This document shows, in pieces, positions 9,083 through 18,978 of a DNA stretch of 64,000 nt. The position numbers and the translations under genes were made by a program. The DNA comes from Conus ventricosus (lineage: Eukaryota; Mollusca; Gastropoda; Neogastropoda; Conidae), in contig CM031618.1 in assembly GCA_018398815.1 (NCBI GenBank), forward strand, positions 48,505,033 to 48,569,032, in the 5' to 3' direction. Position 1 is the first letter of the stretch, and each line of letters begins with the position of its first letter. The notes below the pieces were generated by a model, which searched no databases, was not told the DNA's origin, and saw only the letters and a list, made by a program, of their open reading frames with translations.

Positions 9083-10205
9083 AGCATAACAACATTTTGG
9101 TGTTGCCTTGGTGTTCTAGCCAATGTCAATTGGCCTGACACAGCATAACAACATTTTGGTGTTGCCTTGGTGTTCTAGCTAATGTCAATTGGCCTGACAC
9201 AGCATAACAACATTTTGGTGTTGCCTTGGTGTTCTAGCCTATGTCAGTTGGCCTGACACAGCATAACACCATGTTGATGTAGCCTTGGTGTTCTAGCCTA
9301 TGTCAGTTGGCCTGACACAGCATAACACCATGTTGATGTAGCCTTGGTGTTCTAGCCTATGTCAGTTGGCCTGACACAGCATAAACACCATGTTGATGTA
9401 GCCTTGGTGTTCTAGCCTATGTCACTTTGGCCTGACACAGCATAACACCATGTTGATGTCGCCTTGGTGTTCTAGCCTATGTCACTTGGCCTGACACAGC
9501 ATAACACCATGTTGATGTATCCTTGGTGTTCTAGCCTATGTCAGTTGGCCTGACACAGCATAACACCATGTTGATGTAGCCTTGGTGTTCTAGCCTATGT
9601 CACTTGGCCTGACACAGCATAACACCATGTTGATGTTGCCTTGGTGTTCTAGCCTATGTCAGTTGGCCTGACACAGCATAACACCATGTTGATGTAGCCT
9701 TGGTGTTCTAGCCTATGTCACTTGGCCTGACACAGCATAACACCATGTTGATGTTGCCTTGGTGTTCTAGCCTATGTCAATTGGCCTGACACAGCATAAC
9801 ACCATGTTGATGTACCTTGGTGTTCTAGCCTATGTCAGTTGGCCTGACACAGCATAACACCATGTTAATGTACCTTGGTGTTCTAGCCTATGTCAGTTGG
9901 CCTGACACAGCATAACAACTGTTGATGTACCTTGGTGTTCTAGCCTATGTCAGTTGGCCTGACACAGCATAACACCATGTTGATGTAGCCTTGGTGTTCT
10001 AGCCTATGTCAATTGGCCTGACACAGCATAACATCAGTTGATGTACCTTGGTGTTCTAGCCTATGTCAGTTGGCCTGACACAGCATAACACCATGTTGAT
10101 GTAGCCTTGGTGTTCTAGCCTATGTGAATTGGCCTGACACAGCATAACACCATGTTGATGTAGCCTTGGTGTTCTAGCCTATGTCAGTTTGCCTGACACA
10201 GCCTT
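9083..10205 (+). repeat. ~59-bp satellite array (about 19 copies)
   Basis: The unit contains CAGCATAACACCATGTTGAT, GCCTTGGTGTTCTAGCCTAT and GTCAGTTGGCCTGACA. The first three units use ACAACATTTTGGTGTTGCC, an older subtype. Units carry the short palindrome-like TGTCAGTTGGCCTGACA. Lengths vary by one to three bases, so no frame runs through it. The stretch 8886-9082 before it is unique sequence with no gene seen. Confidence 0.92.
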
Positions 10206-10393
10206 AATTTAAGCCAAGGCGGTAAATTGTTTATAAGTTATAAATCAGTAAGCAAATCGTTTGTACAGCTTTCATTGGTAGTTTGTACAGAAAATCAGCG
10301 AAACAGCGGTTTGTGCTGATATCAACAAAACAAAACAAAAATCCCCCCCCCCCCCCCCCCCCCCCCCATAACCCGCTGTGTGTCGTTCGTCAG

Positions 10394-10568
10394 GAAGAGT
10401 TTTCACAGATGCATGGCCCCCACCAGCATACGGACTGCAAGGGAGATAACCACGCCTTTTGAAACAGTAGCCTCCCCTGTTCGAGACGCCGGCTGTCCCT
10501 GGTACACCACGACCAGATTGTGTACCCTTTTCACGCCAAACTGCTCTGGCGAGAGAAGAAACGACAAG
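10394..10568 (+). CDS. Candidate internal exon of a host gene (unknown protein)
   Basis: The exon is bounded by acceptor TCGTTCGTCAG (to 10393) and a consensus donor ACAAG/GTAATG (10568/10569). It is open in one frame that includes SPVRDAGCPWYTTTRLCTLF and ends RRNDK. The 3' end is phase 0 and the next candidate exon at 12286 starts in phase 0, so splicing keeps an open frame to a stop. A poly-C tract (10343-10367) lies just upstream. No family is recognised. An internal acceptor at 10408 is an alternative. Confidence 0.45.
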
Positions 10569-10723
10569 GTAATGTTCTCCATTTTCTTTCAACCGATTAT
10601 TTTGTGTGTCAAATGTTCCGTCTGTGCCCTCCTCTTTACCTCTCCTTCCTCCTGAGGTACGCTGCTAGTTCCAGCTTTGTCACACACAACCATACCTGTG
10701 CAACGAAAAGTTTTAACTCCCCG

Positions 10724-12085
10724 AATGGTTTAACTCCCAGGGAGTTAAACTGTTCATAAGTAAATTTTAAACTCACGGGAGTTAAACTAGAATGACTCGG
10801 TGTTGATCGGTTGAGAACTGAATTCAGATGGAAGAGTGGGTCTCTCCCATTTTTTTGAATATTTGATTTTGCTGCGCCCTAGAAACAGTGCCGGTGTAAC
10901 GTGGTGAAACTGCCCCCCTTCCCAGTTTAACTCCCGGGAGTCAGTCTCGGACAGGATTAGAACACCCGCCCCCCCCCCCCCCCCCCCCCCCCCAGCGAGT
11001 TAATTTGGCATTGACACCCAAAACAGCCCCCCCCTTGAGGAGTTAAACTGGACCTGGCCCAGAACAGCCCCCTAAGACATCTGGGGAATTAATCTGGCAC
11101 CGGACTGGAACAACCACCCACTGGAGAGTTGAACTAAACTGGCCCAGAACAGCCCGCTCCCCCTCCTGAGAGTTAAACTGGCCCTGGCATAAAACAGCCC
11201 CCCCCCCCCCCCCCCCCGTCCCTCCCCTTTCCTGGGGAGTTAATCTGGCACCAGCCCATAACAGCCCCTCTGGAGAGTTAAACTACACCTGTCCTAGAAC
11301 AGCCTCCTTCCAGGGGAGTGAAACTGGCACCGTTATGGAACAGCCCCCCAGGAGAGTTAAACTAGACAATTCCAGAACAGCCCCCTCCACCTCCTGGGGA
11401 GTTAATCTGGCACCGGCCCAAAACAGCCCCCCTAGAGAGTTAAACTGGATCTGGCCTACAACAGCCCCCCACCCCCCACCCCCTCACCTGGGGAGTTAAT
11501 CTGCTCCAGACTGGTACAGGCCTCCCTGGGAGTTAACCTGGCCCTGGCACAAAACAGCCCCCTCCCCTCTCTCCTGGGGAGTTAATCTGGCACGAGCCCA
11601 GAACAACCCCTCTGGAGAGTTAAACTGCACCTGTCCTTGAACAGCTCCCCCCTCCTCCAGGGGAGTTAATCTGGCACCGTCATGGAACACCCCCCTCCCC
11701 TCCCCCCCCCCTCCCCCGCCGGGGGAGTTAATCTGGCACTGGCCCCAGACAGCCCCCATAGAGAGCTAAACTGGACCTGGCCTAGAGCAGCCCCCCCCCC
11801 CCCCCCCTTTCTCTTGGGAACTTAATCTGGCTCCGGCCTGGTACAGCCCCCCCCCCCCCCCCCCCCCCCGGAGAGTTAAACTGGCCCTGGCACAAAACAG
11901 CCCCCTCCACCTCCCCCCCCCCCCCCTCTCCTGGGGAGTTAATCTGGCACCAACCCAGAACAGCCCCTCTGGAGAGTTAAACTGCACCTGTCCCAAAACA
12001 GCTCCCTCCAAGGGAGTTAAGCTGGCACCGTCATGGAACAGCCCGCCCCCCCCCCCCCCCCCCCCCCCCCCCCGAAGAGTTAAAC
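10724..12085 (+). repeat. C-rich minisatellite with GAGTTAAACTGG boxes
   Basis: A diverged tandem repeat of about 55-75 bp alternates (G)GAGTTAA-(A/T)CTGGC with CCAGAACAGCCCCC, interrupted by pure C runs of up to ~25 bases (10970-10993, 11201-11217, 11794-11807, 11850-11869, 12046-12073). Early units contain the palindrome-like TTTAACTCCCGGGAGTTAAA. Open frames on the minus strand are glycine-rich artefacts of the C runs. It lies in the presumed intron between the exons at 10.4 and 12.3 kb. Confidence 0.85.
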
Positions 12086-12173
12086 TAGACAAGGCCCAGA
12101 CATCGTTTGGCTTCTATCCGTGAATGCTCATCTATTTAAAGATGCACTGGAAATATGAGGAATTCACTTTGTG

Positions 12174-12180
12174 TGTGTGT

Positions 12181-12213
<33 letters not shown>
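12174..12213 (+). repeat. (GT)n microsatellite
   Basis: About 40 bp of GT repeat lie 70 bp upstream of the acceptor of the next candidate exon. Confidence 0.9.
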
Positions 12214-12214
<1 letters not shown>

Positions 12215-12285
12215 TGTGTCTATCTGTATGTCTGTCTGACTGTGCAAAACGTCTGATCATTTCTTTTTGATCCGACACTCTGCAG

Positions 12286-12510
12286 ACGGCATTGACGACA
12301 GACAGTTCTTCGCCGGATCATGACGTCAGCACACCGGACGTGGAGCGAAACCACCTTCGGAGCAGTCTTTCGGGCATGCGCACTGCGGAGGAGAAGCGCG
12401 CCATCTTGGACGGGATGTACGCCAGTTTCGAGGCGGGACTGTTGGACGTGGATCCTGAGGACTATAACACAGACTACATCATCTCCCGACTGGTGGCTCG
12501 CAAATGTTGA
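12286..12510 (+). CDS. Candidate terminal exon of a host gene (unknown protein)
   Basis: A good acceptor (CCGACACTCTGCAG, ending 12285) opens a 74-codon frame that ends in TGA at 12508-12510. The peptide is acidic and globular-looking: DVSTPDVERNHLRSSLSGMR, then EEKRAILDGMYASFEAGLLD, and a C-terminus SRLVARKC. GC content and codon balance are clearly higher than in surrounding DNA, which argues for real coding sequence. Start is phase 0, matching the exon ending at 10568. No domain is recognised. Confidence 0.55.
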   Translation, partial: TALTTDSSSPDHDVSTPDVERNHLRSSLSGMRTAEEKRAILDGMYASFEAGLLDVDPEDYNTDYIISRLVARKC

Positions 12511-12597
12511 AGACAGTGTAGTGTTGTGATAAGTTTTCCCGACGTGGTCTCTCGTTCTTTTTATTTCAGCAGTCTGAATAGAGACACTAATCTAGTG

Positions 12598-12644
12598 GAG
12601 AGAGAGAGAGAGAGAGTGACGGCCAGTGTGTGTGACAAATCTAG

Positions 12645-12694
<50 letters not shown>

Positions 12695-12700
12695 TGTGTT
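12598..12700 (+). repeat. (GA)n and (GT)n microsatellites in presumed 3' UTR
   Basis: Short GA and longer GT tracts follow the stop codon of the candidate terminal exon. 12720-13380 contains a G-rich purine stretch (12810-12855) and otherwise unique sequence with no gene seen. Confidence 0.85.
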
Positions 12701-13381
12701 TGAAGAAGAAGTATCGGTGAACGAGGTATACGTTCGCACTTATAATTGTTGATGCTTGTTTTTTTTTCCATATATTTAACCAGAAAAATGAGAGTGTTGG
12801 ACGGGAGTAAAGAGAGGGGGGGAGGGGAGGGAGGAGGGGGCGGGGAAAAAGGGGAATGAAAGGAAAACGGGGAGAAATTCCATGATAACTACTTTTCGAT
12901 TTTTGAATGAATCGAAGTTGTCTTGTCACTAATAGTTGAAATTCTCTTTCTGTTTGTGACTCATCTGTTTGTAGCCCTGTCTTTCTCTTGCTCACACGTC
13001 AGTGCATCTTAAAGTGAATCGGAAACCAAAGGGGTTCTGCTCAGAGAGTAAAGTAACCGGAAGAGTCCACGGTGCGTGTAAAGCATGGCGGGATGACTTA
13101 GAGGTATTGTGTGTATAGTGAAGTCGCGCATTAATTTTGCCTCTTGTCTGGGCCATGGGCAGTTTGAAGTGTCTTCGGCGGAGTTCCGTTCAACCTTCGA
13201 GAACATCATTTTTTAAAAATCGAGTCTTAATTAATTGAGATGTAATTCTAATTTATAATAGAAATTTCGCAGGGAAAACGTCTGTATGTATATGTGAAGA
13301 GAGTCTCGATTACATTCGTTCTTGTGGACGTCTGTTACTGCACTTAGAAATCTAAAAGAAGATTCCGAACTCTGCATATCT

Positions 13382-13672
<291 letters not shown>

Positions 13673-14561
13673 CGCATAGACATATGATAGGGCATTGAAA
13701 ACATGTCTTCTGTATAATGCGTTATAGTGTGTCCATTTTAATAATTTTAAAAAGTAAAGAAAGGGGCTGCCTAGACTTCCTGTTTTTCTACCAAGGGCTG
13801 CATTCTACTCTCTTTGTCAATTGTCTGTCTGTCTGTGTGTGTGCGCGCGCGCGCGCGTGTGTGTGTGTGGTGTGTGTGTGTGTGGTGTGTGTGTGTGTGT
13901 TCTTAATTTAATGTCCATTCACCTTGGTGATTTTTTGACCCAAAAAAGTAATAACAATAAATTGTAATAAATGCTTAAATATCCGAAAACATTACAAAGT
14001 AAAGGTAAAATAACTTAACTACAAATAGTTTGGCTAACTGATCGAAAAAGTTGTATGTTAATGTCGGTGAAACAAAAATTTCATTGACACTATGTTGAGA
14101 GAGTATAGTGACAAAACGCCTTACATCATTACAAAATAAAATGTGATCATTGCTAATTTTTTTGTCCACAGATGCAAACAATGTTTTTGGCATACTTAGT
14201 TATGAAGCGTTTGTTTTCCACCGATACATTTGACATACTATTTTTTTCTTAACACGAGAAGACGTTTTTATGTCGCAGATTTTGAAGTTCATATAGCAAC
14301 ACGAGTATTTGTTTCGAAGCTATCAAATTGCTTCCAAACATACGTGTCTAATTCGTTATCATATTCTTGTACGATAGTGGGAAAAGTATGTTTTCTGACA
14401 TTGGATCGTTTGCTCCCCTTTTAGCCGCTCTGTCAACTTTATCATTAAAATAAATTGAACAATGTGATGGCATCCAAAATAAAGTGATCTCTATGCCACG
14501 CGATGAAAGTTCATGAATTAAATAGATGATTTCAATAATCATTTTGGTCTTGTGTGTAATA

Positions 14562-15110
14562 TCAGTGATTAGATTGCTTGAAGCGCTGACTTGGAATCAA
14601 CACGTAAAAGGATCTGAGACACATTTTTCCGAAAATTATAAGATAATTCAAGGCCATTAAAATTGCTGTAAGTTCAGCAGTAAAGATTGATTCACATTCT
14701 CCTATATAAAATGATCTTTCAACATTAAGATCTGGTATTAAAAATGCTGAACCTGCTTTTTCCTGTATTAGAGACCCATCGGTATATATCTTCAAATGGT
14801 TGGAATTATTGTCTTCAATATGAAGTCTGACGAGACTACCTAGTAAATTTATATTATCACTCTTTTTAAAATCTGTGTGATCGATATCAAATTTGGCTTT
14901 CTGTAGTTCCCACGTTGGTGTAGGGAAAAAGCGTGGCTTAACGAATTCAAAGTCCTTTTCAAGATTATTACCCGAGCCCTTTATAACATCAGATGTATAT
15001 GTTGCAATTGCAACTTGAGATGCTATGGATTTCACTCGTTTAGGGAAATCTGTATCTGATCTTAATCTGATTTCAGTTATCAAATCATTCTCTACAGACA
15101 TGATTGTCAT
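14562..15110 (-). pseudogene. LINE ORF2 RNase H region
   Basis: A 182-residue open stretch covers the RT-RNase H linker and the first half of RNase H. The first catalytic Asp is in IYTDGS and the Glu in FTAELTAI, fitting the D-E-D arrangement of LINE RNase H. The third part, with the PSH motif, continues in another frame near 14450. RNase H would remove element RNA from the cDNA hybrid. A frame break before the last motif inactivates it. Confidence 0.75.
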
Positions 15111-15378
15111 TTGAAATTTGGCGGAAGCAACTTTCCTATTTTCATCTAGAGGAAAAACTTGAGCCTGCTTATATGTTCGACTACAAGAAGCGTGTGTTGG
15201 GAGACCTAACGCAATTGTTAATGCTTTGGATTCTATGCTTTGAAGCTTTTTTTAATAGATATTTTGGTGCGTTGAAGAAAACCTCTTGGGCGTACGTTAT
15301 TTTAGATCTTACAAGTGCTTTACATAAATAAATGAGGGTGGAAGTACCTTGCGCCCATGCTTGTTTACTTATTATTTT

Positions 15379-15693
15379 TTAAAAGTTTACTGTTTTACGT
15401 GCTTTTCTCAATAAGTATTCGATGCGTTGATACCAAGACAGTTTGTCAGTAAGAAAAACTCCTAAACATTTAGAAACCGATTTATAATGGATAGTGATAT
15501 CATTTACTTTAAAACTGGGCTTCCTCTCCGGATTTGTGCCACAATTAAAATGTACAATATTAGTTTTCTCCTCTGATAAATGCAATCCATTTGTCATCAT
15601 ACACTTTGCTATGTTGTCAAGTTCTCTCTGGTATGCTTTCCGTGTATAATTTATACTTCGCATGGGAGTTTTCTTTTTAAGATTCACGTCCAT
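15379..15693 (-). pseudogene. LINE ORF2 reverse transcriptase thumb region
   Basis: A 104-residue fragment follows the YADD box. It has LSEEKTNIVHF, then KCLGVFLTDKLSW, which match the conserved K-T and LG-D-L motifs downstream of the LINE catalytic site. The upstream YADD is in an adjacent frame separated by a stop. Continuation into RNase H requires a frameshift. Confidence 0.75.
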
Positions 15694-16017
15694 CTACATG
15701 CATGGATCATCAGCATATTGAACCAAAACTACATTTTTAGACATCTTGTTGGGTAGGTCGTGCATTAAAATCGAAAACAAAATGAGTGCAATCACTGAAC
15801 CTTGAGGAATGCCCGTTTCAAGTGTCCTTTTAGTTGAGTAAGTACTTCCAATTCATGTTTTGTATTTCTCGGTTCTCTAGAAAACATTTAATATAGTCAA
15901 ACATGTGACCTGAAAGACCTATGTTTTGTCATTTTAGTACGAGTCAAGAATGCCACACTTGGTCGTATGCCTTGGTTATGTCAAAAATGTTGCTAGTAAA
16001 GATTAGCGCCGAGCAAA

Positions 16018-16284
16018 TTACTTTTTAATGTTGGTTGTTAATTTGACCAAGACTTCCGTTGTTGAGCGACCCTTACGGAATCCTGCTTGGACTACTGGTA
16101 TAACATCATTTTTGTCACAACAATGCAAAAGCCTATTTAAAACTATTTTCTCCATAAGCCTATAGCTTTTTATGTAGGTGTGAGGTTTGCCCTCTTTATG
16201 AATGGGCGCTACAATCGACTGCTTCCAAATTTTAGGCATTTCACCATTTAACCAGCATTTGGTAAATATTCGTGTAGAAGACAA
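16018..16284 (-). pseudogene. LINE ORF2 reverse transcriptase fingers region
   Basis: An 88-residue fragment with the LINE RT signature W-x-x-x-x-V-P-I-HKEG and QAGFRKGRSTTE. A short deletion has removed the conserved segment between YRL and MEKIVLNRLL. Confidence 0.78.
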
Positions 16285-16385
16285 ATAAAATTTTCGAGTA
16301 AATTTCGTATCATTTGATTTGAAATAGAGTCTAACCCAACAATATTTAAAATTCAGAAATCACAAATAACATTCTCATTGCCATA

Positions 16386-16631
16386 ATGAGTAAAGGTACA
16401 GAATCAAAGCTAGGAAGACCTATAAATATAATGCAAAGGAACACACGATCGATTACCAAAAATTTCCAATATTTAAATCAACACCTTGCTTCTAATGATT
16501 ACCAAATTTTATTACTTCAGTCTCTAAATGTAAAGAGAAACAATTTACCCAAACTTTCGGGATATCACTATCCACCGGTTCATTATGGCAATGAGAATGT
16601 TATTTGTGATTTCTGAATTTTAAATATTTAA
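16386..16631 (+). mobile_element. Inverted 5' fragment of the LINE (AP endonuclease start)
   Basis: On the plus strand, opposite to the LINE body, lies an AP-endonuclease N-terminal segment (INIMQRNTRSITKNFQYLNQ, NDYQILLLQSLNVKRNNLPKL). Its end is linked to the body by a perfect 49-bp inverted repeat (16341-16389 with 16580-16628). A 5' inversion is the typical product of twin priming during LINE integration; the long perfect repeat at the junction is unusual. Confidence 0.75.
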
Positions 16632-16902
16632 GCAAATATAACAATCACAACTGTGAGCAATAAACAAATTACTGATTCAAACATAACAGCAACAAGTCTG
16701 AATAATACAGAACACAAAAAGAAATTGTTAGTAGTGTCAAGACACAGCTTTTGCAGATTGACGACTCTGTTGTCGGCAAAACCAGGGTGGGGGAAAGCGG
16801 GAGGGAAGAAGCTATATCCAGGATGATGATGTTGCAGGACTGGTCTCCTCCTGGGCCTTTCCCAGTAGAGGCCATGTAGATGTTGGCCCAGATTCCTGAC
16901 GA

Positions 16903-16918
16903 TGATGTGTGTGTGTGT

Positions 16919-16976
<58 letters not shown>

Positions 16977-17050
16977 CGCGCGCGCGCTGTACATTAGTCT
17001 ATGTGTGTGTTCTTAAGTAAGTATTTGCCCACAGACGTAAATGCGCTCAC

Positions 17051-17129
<79 letters not shown>

Positions 17130-17200
17130 CACACGCACGCATGCACACAGACACACACGCACACGCACACACGCGCACGCACATATATGTGTTTGCGTGT
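16903..17200 (+). repeat. (GT)n, (CG)n and (CA)n microsatellites
   Basis: GT repeat lies at 16903-16967, CG at 16968-16987, CA at 17053-17135 and mixed CA/CG to 17190, then (GATA)n at ~17201-17212. The interval 16632-16900 has no recognised gene. A ~50-bp direct repeat with AATACATTTTATC follows at 17285-17352. Confidence 0.9.
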
Positions 17201-17477
17201 AGATAGATAGATATGTTACCGGCCATGGTTGATGTCCGGATATATGAAAAATTTCCATAAGCATATCATCTTTCAAATAGATCAATAATACATTTTATCA
17301 GATTTTCTTCATAGATAGATCAGTAATACATTTTATCTGATTTTCCTCATAGTAATACTTTTTTCCGGGTAGAGTTGTCCCCAGAGCTGTGAACGTCGGG
17401 AGATGACACCCTGTAAACTGACACACTGATCGCAAGGTTTACCTGTTTTAGTAGAAAGCGGAGAGGATGAATACCTT

Positions 17478-17828
17478 TCATGGATCGTCCTTTGTGGACC
17501 GGTAGGTTGGTGCATAACTTGATGGAACAGTAATCAAAGAAATGGTAAGAGCTTTCACTTCACATTTAAGAACCATTTTCGTGAGATTCTGGGATCTTGT
17601 AAAATAGTCCATTACATTCTGTTTTCCTTTTGGGGGGGGGGGGGGGGGGGGTATGTGGATGGACGTGTTGGATTGCTTTGTAAGTCGCCCAAAAGTTCTG
17701 CCGTTCAGATCATTTATGGTATTTTCCACAATCATTTCAGCAAATCTTCCGATCTTCGGTCCAACTAGTTCAGAAAATTGCCTCTCATAGCCATGGTTAT
17801 TTGCATCACTGAATGTATTGTTAGACAT
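17478..17828 (-). CDS. Possible first exon of a host gene (unknown protein)
   Basis: The frame starts at ATG (complement of 17826-17828) and reads MSNNTFSDANN, then FSELVGPKIGRFAEMIVENT, then a poly-proline run encoded by the G/C homopolymer at ~17632-17650. The N-terminal 60 residues look globular. A TATA-like box ~60 bp upstream and a spaced ATG support a real transcription start, but downstream exons and a donor are not evident and the homopolymer may hide a frameshift. No family recognised. Confidence 0.3.
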   Translation of the reverse strand: MSNNTFSDANNHGYERQFSELVGPKIGRFAEMIVENTINDLNGRTFGRLTKQSNTSIHIPPPPPPPKGKQNVMDYFTRSQNLTKMVLKCEVKALTISLITVPSSYAPTYRSTKDDP

Positions 17829-17875
17829 GTTTCTGTCACTGTGTACATGTACAAATCATCCAGTCAGGCAATCCA

Positions 17876-17890
17876 AGCATATAAATCCCC
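17876..17890 (-). promoter_or_regulatory. TATA-box-like core promoter
   Basis: The minus strand reads GGGGATTTATATGC about 55-60 bp upstream of the candidate ATG at 17828. It fits a TATA element and a short 5' leader but is not unique evidence. 17891-18567 shows nothing else I can support. Confidence 0.3.
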
Positions 17891-18567
17891 GCTCACAAAG
17901 TACATGCCCTTTCGTAGAGAGAGTTAAGTGTCATTTTCTTATTGATTCTACGTGTTTCTTGTTCAATCTAGCCTAAAGGAAGAACATTTAGGCGGTGTAT
18001 AGACACATCCACACAAAATCAGGTTTGCTGTGTCGTAGGAATCTGAGTCATTCTCTACGTTGTTCCTCGATAAATACAGACATCACTTCCACTTAAAGTT
18101 AAACCCTTCTCCACCTTCGGACGTTTTTGTCTGCAGGCCTGGAAACAGACGAAAAATGGGTAAAACAATGTCTTTGGTACTCTCTGTGAATGAGTACATT
18201 TCTTAACAAACATTAACGTCAGATTTGGTATAAGAAGTGTCTGTTACTTTTGCTCGAGAAAATTCGTTTTCATTCCATCAATTGTTTGAACAACATGTAT
18301 AACGTTTCTATTAGCTAGTATTCATCTCTGCTGACAAAATAAAGTAAATCTATCTAGACAGGAGACACTTTTACGGGAGAAAGATTTTTAACGAGCTTTC
18401 TGGTACACTTTTAGAAAACATATTTTAAAGAGGTGTGTGAAAGGTGTTTTTTTTTTTGTTTGTTTGTTTTTATTTTTGATGACTTGTGAGTTGATTTCAA
18501 CGTAGTGACAGCCCTGATATGGCCCTTTGCAGTCGGCTGGGCTGTAAGCAACATTACCTTTCCTTAC

Positions 18568-18978
18568 CTAGACACTTGCATCGAAGTTAATATCTATGAC
18601 TGAAGTCCGAGAGTTGAAACTGTCTCTGTGGTCACCACGGAAGGGTGAGTAATAGCCATGGCTGTCTTCGTGCTTCCAACCCATTGACGTCATCGCTTCT
18701 GTCATTGTAGTCGTCCTCCCTTTGATATTGGCGGCAATCATTTCCGTTGTGGTTGTACATCGCCATTCTCCCATGCCGGCAGTCACTCCGGTGGTTTGAA
18801 GAGGTCTGGCACTAGCTGGCCTGGTCCTGGCTGCTGCTTTCCCTGTCTCTGTGTGATCCTCATCTTCATGATGCACACTTCGGTACTGCTGTCGCTGGCA
18901 CCGGTGCTGGTGGTCCCTTGAATGACTGTCCAGGCACTGCTTTCCGCATCGTCTGTCTCCGTCATGGTCGCCTTGGCC
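18568..18978 (-). CDS. Possible C-terminal coding region flanking the 30-bp repeat
   Basis: Reading out of the repeat on the minus strand, the decapeptide frame continues as AKATMTETDDAESSAWTVIQ and then a Thr/Ser-rich tail ending DLFKPPE at ~18783. A second open frame (18876-18568) overlaps it. Higher GC than surroundings fits genuine coding sequence joined to a repeat-expanded protein, but either strand could be the coding one. Function unknown. Confidence 0.3.
   Translation of the reverse strand, partial: GQGDHDGDRRCGKQCLDSHSRDHQHRCQRQQYRSVHHEDEDHTETGKAAARTRPASARPLQTTGVTAGMGEWRCTTTTEMIAANIKGRTTTMTEAMTSMGWKHEDSHGYYSPFRGDHRDSFNSRTSVIDINFDASV

Larger units (their letters stand above)
13940..16389 (-). 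mobile_element. I-type LINE with RNase H, 5'-truncated and degenerate
   Basis: Minus-strand ORF2 remnants lie in order. An RT fingers block (PKIWKQSIVAPIHKEGKPHT, then VVQAGFRKGRSTTEVLVKL) is at 16284-16018. A palm box VQYADD is at ~15714-15731. The RT thumb (SVSKCLGVFLTDKLSWYQRI) is at 15693-15379. RNase H (IYTDGSLIQEKAGSAF and ESIFTAELTAILMALNYL) lies at ~14830-14600, and its last motif (FWMPSHCSIYFNDKVDRAA) at ~14480-14430. RNase H after RT is typical of the I/Nimb group. The AP-endonuclease region is deleted from the main body. Multiple frameshifts make it inactive. Confidence 0.85.

Noticed and set aside
9083..10205. CRISPR array
   Set aside because: Units are contiguous with no spacers; it is an ordinary satellite.
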